From contig USEZ01000009.1 in the NCBI GenBank assembly GCA_900553775.1, positions 1-28,584 of the forward strand: a stretch of 28,584 bases of DNA, read 5' to 3'. Origin of the DNA: an uncultured Slackia sp. (GTDB lineage: Bacteria > Actinomycetota > Coriobacteriia > Coriobacteriales > Eggerthellaceae). Of this stretch, positions 1 to 5,990 are shown piece by piece; positions within the stretch are counted from its first letter, which is position 1, and every line of letters starts with the position of its first letter. The notes under the pieces were generated by a model. It was not told where the DNA came from, ran no database searches, and was given only the letters and a program-made list of their open reading frames with translations. The position numbers and the translations under genes are program-made.

Positions 1-486
1 CTTATTTTTATAAATGGCGACGACGAAATAGCCCGGGCTTTTCAAGGGAGGCATAGAGCCCGTCTGCTGCGCTTTTTCCCATTCCGCCTCGAAATCATCT
101 GCCTTCATTTTCGCCGTGGCGCTTTGCAGCAACTGCTGGCGAGCCTCTTCAAGTTCCTTTTCCTGAGCGCGCCTTTCTGCAGACGCCTTCATCGCTTCTG
201 CAGCTGAATCGGTAACGTTACCCGCAGCCTTCGCGACATTCGAAGCGGTATCCCCTACAAAACCTGCCGCCTTCGAGCCCGCCGCGGCCCCTTTCTTCAC
301 TGCTTTTCTCACGACAGGAGCAGCGGCGTCAACGGCCTCTTTGATTTCGTCTTTGTTATTCCAGGCTTTCTTGGCTATATCCTTTGCCTTCTCCTGCACC
401 TCTGGATTTTTCGCCATCTCGATAGCAACAGACGCAAGAGAGGCCGCATTCAAAATAAGCCCGACTTTTCCACCCTTGACAACCAT
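1..486 (-). CDS. Hypothetical helical protein, C-terminus beyond window
   Basis: This reading frame is open from an ATG at 486 to the window edge (162 codons, no stop), so the C-terminus is missing. The ATG has a good ribosome binding site (AAAGGTG, four bases upstream). Residues 1-30 are mildly hydrophobic. Residues 30-145 are rich in Ala, Lys and Glu and should form long helices or a coiled coil. The last visible residues (PGYFVVAIYKNK) look like the first beta strand of a new domain. They faintly resemble the opening of GIY-YIG-like domains, which is only a guess. It starts 33 bases after the stop of the membrane protein gene, so the two are probably co-transcribed. No function can be assigned. 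Confidence 0.7.
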   Translation of the reverse strand, partial: MVVKGGKVGLILNAASLASVAIEMAKNPEVQEKAKDIAKKAWNNKDEIKEAVDAAAPVVRKAVKKGAAAGSKAAGFVGDTASNVAKAAGNVTDSAAEAMKASAERRAQEKELEEARQQLLQSATAKMKADDFEAEWEKAQQTGSMPPLKSPGYFVVAIYKNK

Positions 487-519
487 ATTGCACCTTTCTT
501 TACTCGGTATGCTTTCTCC

Positions 520-1491
520 CTAAGCAAGAAGATCCCTGTCGTTTTTTACGGAATTCACCGCATCGACCATCTGACGGCGCTTCTCACGAATGGGAGCGAG
601 CCAAGGACGACTCGTTAAGGCATCGATCTGCCTTGATGTGCCTATTCCCAAAATTGCGCCAGTCAGCCATATCGCCAGAATCAAGACAACGACAGGAATT
701 ACGCAGGCCGTAATAACCATGATGGCAAAAGCCTCGAGCAAGCTATTGAACGCCTTCACGGCCTTATCCAGAGTATCCGAAGCGGCCCCGACAACGGCAT
801 CCACTGCATTGCCCGGAAGGTTCCACAGCTTGTCGAGCAATCCTTCTTCTTCCTTTTGTTCGTCAGAAACGCTCTCCGCATCCTGCTCGGAGGCCTCCAT
901 CGCAGCCGATATGCTATATGAGGTATCGTACGTTTCATCGATTGCATTCGATAAATAAACACTCGCGGGAACAACGAAGCACAACACTATGCCCAGAGCC
1001 GCAATACGCACAGCCAGAGAACGAAGACGAGTTCCGAATCGTGGAATCCACTGGTCGAAAACAAACATGGCGCACGCCACGGGAACCAGAACTTTAAACG
1101 AAACGAGACCCATGATGGTGAGCAAATATTTTTCGAACGTAATGACCGCAATGATAATCGCGAAATCGGCGCTCAAATCGGCAAGCTGTTCGGAAATGGC
1201 AGTTCCAGCGTCGTCGGGAATAAGCGATACCGCAAACGAAGCCGCCGCCGAAGCACCGACCAGACCCGTAACATTGGCCCTTTTCTCATCAAGGGTCGCA
1301 ATGGAAGCCGCATGGGTTTCGGGAGACGACATGAAATCGGCAATGAACGTAAAAGAACATAACGCTATGGATATAGCAACGATCGTGCAGGACACCTTAC
1401 GAACGAGATTGCTTTTTAACGCTTTTTTTCTTTCTGCAATGTCGCAGCTCTCTCCAATATTCGACTCCGCTAAAGCCTTATCCATATCCAA
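520..1491 (-). CDS. Multi-pass membrane protein of unknown function
   Basis: A 323-residue protein with a short charged N-terminus and hydrophobic segments near residues 34-55, 110-150 (probably two helices), 163-188 and 255-285. A polar, acidic, probably helical stretch lies around 195-250. There is no signal peptidase site or recognisable catalytic motif, so I do not know the family. The start may be TTG at 1491, with AAGGG five bases upstream, or the in-frame ATG at 1485. It lies 91 bases downstream of the lipoprotein gene and directly upstream of the gene cut by the left edge. Lipoprotein, membrane protein and helical protein therefore probably form one minus-strand unit acting at the cell envelope. 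Base composition is lower in GC than the housekeeping genes further right. Confidence 0.75.
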   Translation of the reverse strand: MDMDKALAESNIGESCDIAERKKALKSNLVRKVSCTIVAISIALCSFTFIADFMSSPETHAASIATLDEKRANVTGLVGASAAASFAVSLIPDDAGTAISEQLADLSADFAIIIAVITFEKYLLTIMGLVSFKVLVPVACAMFVFDQWIPRFGTRLRSLAVRIAALGIVLCFVVPASVYLSNAIDETYDTSYSISAAMEASEQDAESVSDEQKEEEGLLDKLWNLPGNAVDAVVGAASDTLDKAVKAFNSLLEAFAIMVITACVIPVVVLILAIWLTGAILGIGTSRQIDALTSRPWLAPIREKRRQMVDAVNSVKNDRDLLA

Positions 1492-1582
1492 TATTGCCCT
1501 TCATCCAAAACTCTCGCAAACCAGCGACAAAGCGCGATGGCATCGCAGACCGTCACTTATCGGCCAATCGTAGACGCCACTA

Positions 1583-2365
1583 CTACCTTACCCAGAAATC
1601 CGAAACGACGCCGTCTTTGATAATCCCACCCGCATAAGTCCTATCCGAAAAACCGTCGTCATCGGTCACTGAAACGCCAACTTCTATACGGTACGACCCG
1701 TCATCCTGGGGTTCGCACATAACAAGGTCGGTGCGCCAAAGGCAATCAAAACCATCCTGATAAAGAGCCTCTCCGTAATTCTCGAAATTCTTCCGCGCCG
1801 CCCATTCTCCAACGCGACAATTGGAAAAATCCTCGTCATCGTCTATGGTGTCAAAAGAATAAACATCTGCAAGGGTATCAAGCAGAGACGATTCCTCGCT
1901 CGTTCCGAGCAAATCGATAGAAGAGTCAGCTATCGCTCCTTTCATTCTCACTTCGCCGTCTTTACAACGCACCGCGCAATCTATAAGCCCATCATCTTCC
2001 ACTCGGAAATCGAGGCTTCCATTTCCGTTTTCGCAAATTCGAAGAATGTGATCGCCCCGGCCCAATTCGAGCTCGAACGCCCTACTTGTGCCGTGCTCTA
2101 CAATCCCGATGCTCTCATCGTCTACGAACACCTCGACATCGTATTTGCTAAAAGCGAAATTCTGCTCGCACTCAATATCAAGTCCAATTCTACAAGGAGC
2201 GCCATCTGCCTTCTGCTCCACATCTTCGCCAGCGCTGCACGAAATCGCGAACAACGAAAACGTGGCGAGCACGAACACAGCAGCAAACTTGCACGCTGCC
2301 CGCAATCTTAGACGCACGTTTCCAGGCAACGCATGCCGAAACATCGACTCAACAGGTTCTTTCAT
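1583..2365 (-). CDS. Putative lipoprotein of unknown function
   Basis: A 260-residue protein. The open frame extends upstream to 2461, but the ATG at 2365 is preferred because GGAAGGAAGAA lies just upstream and the protein then starts with a charged N-terminus, a hydrophobic stretch and a lipobox-like Cys (FAISC, about residue 42). It should be exported and lipid-anchored. Residues about 60-120 alternate like a small beta sandwich and loosely resemble PEGA-type repeats (VEVFVDDESIG, then an aromatic and GDH turn). The C-terminal 100 residues are acidic and read as a second globular part. No enzyme motif is visible. It is divergent from the XRE regulator at 2489, with a palindrome between them that could control both genes. 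Confidence 0.75.
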   Translation of the reverse strand: MKEPVESMFRHALPGNVRLRLRAACKFAAVFVLATFSLFAISCSAGEDVEQKADGAPCRIGLDIECEQNFAFSKYDVEVFVDDESIGIVEHGTSRAFELELGRGDHILRICENGNGSLDFRVEDDGLIDCAVRCKDGEVRMKGAIADSSIDLLGTSEESSLLDTLADVYSFDTIDDDEDFSNCRVGEWAARKNFENYGEALYQDGFDCLWRTDLVMCEPQDDGSYRIEVGVSVTDDDGFSDRTYAGGIIKDGVVSDFWVR

Positions 2366-2433
2366 TTCTTCCTTCCGCAAGCGAACACTTCCACATCCCA
2401 AATGCACCCACACAAGATGCCGTCCCAAGTAAA

Positions 2434-2461
2434 ATGGCGGCTCTTTGTAGAGAGCCGCCAT
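2434..2461. promoter_or_regulatory. Perfect 11-bp palindrome between lipoprotein and XRE gene
   Basis: Arms ATGGCGGCTCT (2434-2444) and AGAGCCGCCAT (2451-2461) flank the hexamer TTGTAG. A -10-like TAGAAT follows at 2463-2468 for the plus-strand XRE gene, so the palindrome covers the area where its -35 would be. That placement suits an operator. A close relative lies at 5770-5801. There is no clear T-run, so a terminator is less likely. Confidence 0.6.
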
Positions 2462-2488
2462 CTAGAATAGCACGCATACACTGGGCGG

Positions 2489-2704
2489 ATGGACAACGCC
2501 TGCGAAAAGAAGAGCCTGGGAACGGCCATCAAAACCGCCCGAGAACGGCAGGGTATCTCGCAGCGCCGCTTCGCCATGATGACGGGAACAAGCCGTTCCT
2601 ATCTATGGAAAATCGAATCAGGTTCGGCCGACATCGGAATAGACGTGCTTTGCAAGATAGCCCGGGCGCTCGGCGTCAAAGTAGCCGACCTCATCGATTT
2701 CTAG
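2489..2704 (+). CDS. Small XRE-family HTH regulator
   Basis: A 71-residue protein consisting almost entirely of a Cro/C1-type helix-turn-helix. The pattern from about residue 10 (LGTAIKTARERQGISQRRFA), a recognition region (TGTSRSYLWKIESG) and the closing hydrophobic helix (LCKIARALGVKVADLI) match XRE domains. It has no effector or dimerisation domain. The ATG lies only about 15-20 bases after the TAGAAT -10 candidate, with a weak GGGCGG in front, so the transcript leader is very short. Such minimal XRE proteins usually repress a nearby promoter, often their own. The palindrome directly upstream and the divergent lipoprotein gene are the obvious candidate targets. It converges on the lipoprotein gene at 2732-3607. 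Confidence 0.88.
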   Translation: MDNACEKKSLGTAIKTARERQGISQRRFAMMTGTSRSYLWKIESGSADIGIDVLCKIARALGVKVADLIDF

Positions 2705-2731
2705 TCTCTTCAACCCACGCGCACCGCGTCG

Positions 2732-3607
2732 CTACTGCAAACGATCGAGATAAATCGTAAGCTGCTGCCTTCCGGGGTAATAGAAGCAGTCGACATGAAA
2801 GCCTCCGTCAACATGGTCGGCATAGTACGTCTGATCCGTCTCCGCGGGATCGACCGTAAAACCCGCTTCCTTGCAGGCATCGACATATGCATCGAATTCT
2901 CCCTGATCGACATCGATGGCTTCGAAAGAAAACCTATCGGCGGTATCTTCGACATCAACAACGATCGCGCCGTCGATCTTGGGAGACATCGTGGCAGGCT
3001 CTTCGCTTCCCCATTCGGCCGTATCGATAACCTTCGAATTCAGACTGTATGAATCGTTCTTGAAATCGTACGTCTCTTCGTACATCTTCCCGTCGTCCGT
3101 CAAGAACGCAATCTTCATCAAATCGGGCTCGACCGCCTCGAATTGCGCCATGTCATTGATATAAATCGCGCCTACTTCGAGCGGCCCCGGCTCGGAAGAT
3201 TCGCCGGGAAGCACGGGAATGGACACTTCGCCCCACATGCCGTTTTTCTTCGCATTGCCTGCAGGATCGGCGTTTATCTCCGACTGCATGTCCGAAAAGG
3301 CCGCCTGAAGCTCTTCTTCGCTCAAATCCTCCCTAACGACAAAATCGATTCGAAGATTCGCAATCGTATAGGCGCTTTTATTCTCATATTGGATTGCCAC
3401 GCGTCGTTTTCCATCAATCACGACATCGCTCGCCGTCCATACGATTTCTTCCGCCTTCACCTCATCTTTGGCAGGATCCGTCTTCTCGGCGACGGCAGAA
3501 GCCCCGCCGGCCGAACCCGTATCGGCTTCAACGGAACCGCCCGAGCAGGCCGAAAGAGAAAAGGCCAGGCCCATCGAAAGCAGCACCGCCATCGATCTTG
3601 TTTTCAT
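2732..3607 (-). CDS. Putative lipoprotein with DUF6591-like C-terminal domain
   Basis: A 291-residue exported lipoprotein. The start at 3607 is chosen over the in-frame ATG at 3619 because GGGGG lies five bases before it. Signal peptide: charged MKTR, hydrophobic core, lipobox LSAC with Cys near residue 21, then a Ser/Gly/Ala/Asp-rich linker. Residues about 50-180 form a beta-rich domain beginning with TASDVVIDGK and a YENKS turn, like the FxLYD/DUF5067 style of extracellular immunoglobulin-like folds. Residues about 205-290 resemble DUF6591 as I remember it (a YVDACKEAGFTVD helix, then ADHVDGGFHVDC and a final hydrophobic strand). Function is unknown. It lies downstream of the kinase gene in the same direction, separated by 214 bases. 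Confidence 0.8.
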   Translation of the reverse strand: MKTRSMAVLLSMGLAFSLSACSGGSVEADTGSAGGASAVAEKTDPAKDEVKAEEIVWTASDVVIDGKRRVAIQYENKSAYTIANLRIDFVVREDLSEEELQAAFSDMQSEINADPAGNAKKNGMWGEVSIPVLPGESSEPGPLEVGAIYINDMAQFEAVEPDLMKIAFLTDDGKMYEETYDFKNDSYSLNSKVIDTAEWGSEEPATMSPKIDGAIVVDVEDTADRFSFEAIDVDQGEFDAYVDACKEAGFTVDPAETDQTYYADHVDGGFHVDCFYYPGRQQLTIYLDRLQ

Positions 3608-3821
3608 GCATTCCCCCATTCTTCACGCGTAAACGAAACAAGACGCGATTATCGACGGGGAAACGGAGGTTTTCCTCAGTTGCCAACTGAATTCAGGGAA
3701 GAAAAGCGGCCTGATGCAAAAAACGCAACAAGCCAAGCACCTTTTGCATCATGCTGCAGAAGGCGCAGGAGAAAGCCTTGAAAAAACGAACAAAACACCG
3801 CTTCGCTGGTAAAACGACCTC
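3608..3821. other. Intergenic region with 10-bp inverted repeat
   Basis: No gene is supported here. TGATGCAAAA at 3712-3721 is matched perfectly by TTTTGCATCA at 3742-3751, 20 bases apart, which could be an operator or a leader hairpin for the lipoprotein gene on the minus strand. Closer to the kinase stop, a small imperfect hairpin (about 3799-3810) followed on the minus strand by T-rich sequence may be a weak terminator for the kinase transcript. Confidence 0.35.
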
Positions 3822-5210
3822 TTATTTGCTCGCTTTGTCTATGATGAAAAGAAGGCCAGAACCCATCATCAACAGCAAGCCCATGAGCGACATCATGTAA
3901 AACGGCGAATCGGGATCGCCCGATGCCGACCCCAAGAAATTGCCCACAATAGACATGGCGAGACCGACCACCAGCAAAATCGCACATTGCAGAAACCGAG
4001 AGTCTCTGACCTCACGATAAAACGCCAGCGCAATGCGCGCCTTGTTCGACGGTTCCGATGTTTTTCGCGCATGATCGGCATCGGCGCCCAACCACGGACC
4101 CCCGTCAGAAACCCCATGATTCCCGACATCGGACCGAGCATGCGATTGGGCGAAAGAGGAGTCGGCCCCAGACGCATTCCAAGACGCGGAAGCCGAAGTC
4201 CATTCAGACATATTGTCGGGCATGCGCGGACCGTTCGGCTTTCCACACGCCGAAGCCAGCGCCCGCGAGAGCCCCTCTGCCGACTGATAGCGAGAGCTCG
4301 GTTCAAAGGCGCTACCGCATTTCACCACCGCAACAAGAGCAGGTGGAACGATTTGCGAATCGTCGAGCGCTCGAACAAAAGACTCGTTGCCCAAATCGGG
4401 GAAAATGCCGATCAGCATATACCCCAGCAACTGCGCCAAAGAATATACATCGCTGCACGCGTCGACGGGAGCAAAGCCATATTGCTCGAGAGCTGCGAAT
4501 CCCCATGTTCCAAGCGCGACCGTATCACGCGAAGATCGCTGCCCCGCAACTTGGGCGATGCCGAAATCGATCAGATGCGCCCCGTCGGCCGCAACGATGA
4601 CGTTCGACGGATTCACGTCGCAATGAATCGCCCCGTGTGCATGAAGGTCCGAAAGCGCTTCGCATATATCTTGCACAATCTGCACCGCCTCGTCGACCGT
4701 CAAGCGTCCGCGGGCAGCGACGATATGTTCGAGCGTATCGCCTGGAATGTAATCGTACACTGCCACAAAGCAATCAGGCATCTCATACGTTGCCGCAACC
4801 TGCGGCAAACGCGGCGATTCGCAATCGGCCAAAACCGCCCACATGGTACGATTCGCAAGCGCTGTCGGGATTTTCTTGCGGACGAACGGGCCGGATCCCT
4901 CGATGGTCACGCGCTGCGTCACGCCGGTACGCCCTTCGGCAAGCGTGCGCTCCACCTCGTAGGCATCATCGATGCCGAGCGCATGCATGACCTGCTCTTC
5001 GTTCAATCCAACTATCCTCATTCGCGGCATAGGTACGAAAACCACCTTTTCTGGCGCGTTGGCCGATGCGTGCGAGACGCATTCGAGCAAACGCTGGCCA
5101 AAATTGTAGACAGAGCGCCTAAACGCTTCATCAGTGTACAACTGAATTTCGAGAACGCTTGCCCGATGCAGCAGCTCCCTCAAGAAAGCCAGCCAAAAGG
5201 ACGATGGCAA
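3822..5210 (-). CDS. Membrane-anchored Ser/Thr protein kinase-like protein
   Basis: A 462-residue protein when started at TTG 5210, which lies just past the upstream stop with AAGGA 11 bases before it. The frame also opens at TTG 5273, and the first ATG is at 5030. The kinase domain spans about residues 95-330. It has a degenerate glycine loop (EGSGPF), Lys in VRKKI, HCD in place of HRD with the paired Asn (HCDVNPSNV), DFG (about 215-217) and a PEQYG-like activation segment end (GTWGFAALEQYG). The key Lys, catalytic Asp, Asn and DFG Asp are present, so it may be active. A polar, Ser-rich linker follows, then two membrane helices at the C-terminus, which would hold the kinase on the cytoplasmic face. 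It lies directly behind an HTH gene and probably shares its transcript, so the regulator is a plausible substrate or partner (inference). Confidence 0.82.
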   Translation of the reverse strand: MPSSFWLAFLRELLHRASVLEIQLYTDEAFRRSVYNFGQRLLECVSHASANAPEKVVFVPMPRMRIVGLNEEQVMHALGIDDAYEVERTLAEGRTGVTQRVTIEGSGPFVRKKIPTALANRTMWAVLADCESPRLPQVAATYEMPDCFVAVYDYIPGDTLEHIVAARGRLTVDEAVQIVQDICEALSDLHAHGAIHCDVNPSNVIVAADGAHLIDFGIAQVAGQRSSRDTVALGTWGFAALEQYGFAPVDACSDVYSLAQLLGYMLIGIFPDLGNESFVRALDDSQIVPPALVAVVKCGSAFEPSSRYQSAEGLSRALASACGKPNGPRMPDNMSEWTSASASWNASGADSSFAQSHARSDVGNHGVSDGGPWLGADADHARKTSEPSNKARIALAFYREVRDSRFLQCAILLVVGLAMSIVGNFLGSASGDPDSPFYMMSLMGLLLMMGSGLLFIIDKASK

Positions 5211-5224
5211 CGATCGAGCATTCC

Positions 5225-5674
5225 TTAACGCAGCGGCCCCGTTCCGAGAAGCGTCTTCTCGCCGAAATTCCAAAGCTCGTCATCGCAAGCGGCACGTGAC
5301 ATACCATGGTCGATACACCATACGACAATGGCATCACGGCGCACCTTGGGCCAAAGCTCGGAAACCCCCGCAAGACGCAGCATGCGCTGCGTTTCCACCA
5401 ACGTGCAGCCCATCCCAAAAGCAAGCATAATCACTTTATCGCGCCCTGGATGAACGCATTTGCCGGAAAAGATATCATAGGCGACCGTCGTATTCATGCC
5501 CGCTGCGCGTATCACCGTCGCACGCTTCACCCTTTTCTCGGCAAGCAAATCATCGAGGTAAGACTTGAGCGACCGGTCAATCGTGACGTCGGCGTCGAGA
5601 TACTCCTGAGGGCTTGCCGCCGCGCGCAAACGATCAAGGAGGTTTTCCGTCAAACACTCTTCAGGCATGGCCAT
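5225..5674 (-). CDS. HTH-type regulator paired with kinase
   Basis: A 149-residue protein. The ATG at 5674 is preferred over the longer frame to 5707 because AGGGGAG lies six bases upstream. Residues about 35-95 look like an XRE-type HTH: SLKSYLDDLLAEKRVKRATV, then a second helix and a recognition region (TTVAYDIFSGK), then HPGRDKVIMLAFGMG. The rest is a helical tail (TLVETQRMLRLAGVSELWP, ending in a Cys- and Trp-containing segment) with no known fold. Its stop is only 14 bases before the SD-supported kinase start, so the two are very likely translated from one mRNA. In Coriobacteria I recall small HTH proteins beside kinases. Here this is a contextual inference and not proof of phosphorylation. 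Its own upstream region carries the second palindrome. Confidence 0.75.
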   Translation of the reverse strand: MAMPEECLTENLLDRLRAAASPQEYLDADVTIDRSLKSYLDDLLAEKRVKRATVIRAAGMNTTVAYDIFSGKCVHPGRDKVIMLAFGMGCTLVETQRMLRLAGVSELWPKVRRDAIVVWCIDHGMSRAACDDELWNFGEKTLLGTGPLR

Positions 5675-5769
5675 GCTGGACTCCCCTCTCGCCGGATGTC
5701 GGCGCACTCAATCGTGCGGGGTTTCCGGCCCGACCGATGCTTCTATGGCCCACTATCACAAAATAATTC

Positions 5770-5801
5770 GCAAAATGGTTCTCTGCAAAGAGCCATTTTG
5801 C
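5770..5801. promoter_or_regulatory. Second palindrome, upstream of HTH-kinase genes
   Basis: Arms GCAAAATGGTTCT (5770-5782) and AGAGCCATTTTGC (5789-5801) pair over 13 positions with one G-T pair around CTGCAA. Read on the minus strand, the centre is TTGCAG, one base different from TTGTAG at 2445-2450. The flanking CTCT/AGAG is shared, while the outer arms differ but still pair. It sits about 100 bases upstream of the HTH start at 5674. An operator or a dispersed palindromic repeat are both possible. Confidence 0.6.
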
Positions 5802-5890
5802 CATGAAAGGTCGAAATTCGCTCGGATTTATCGCGCGCCGCGCAGCCTCGTCGGCCGCCTGAGGGGCTTTCGCCCGGTGGGCGTTACAGG

Positions 5891-5924
5891 AAAAAGCGGC
5901 CCGCACATGCATGCGAGCCGCTTT
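5891..5924 (-). terminator. Rho-independent terminator of P-type ATPase gene
   Basis: On the minus strand AAAGCGGCTCGC pairs with GCGGGCCGCTTT around an 8-base loop, with one G-U pair, and is followed by a run of five T. It lies 67 bases past the ATPase stop. Confidence 0.8.
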
Positions 5925-5990
5925 CTGCAGCGAACGATATGATTTGCCCGAGCTGGCAAGGACGCGCACGTCCGAAACGGCAGCTGGGCG

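Larger units (their letters stand above)
5675..5990. other. Intergenic region between P-type ATPase and HTH gene
   Basis: No gene is supported. The region holds the palindrome at 5770-5801, a possible extended -10 for the HTH gene on the minus strand (TGTGATAGT, about 5750-5758) placed so that the palindrome would reach its -35, and the ATPase terminator at 5891-5924. The remaining stretch, about 5802-5890, is GC-rich and shows only a short CGCCC/GGGCG hairpin. Confidence 0.5.
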
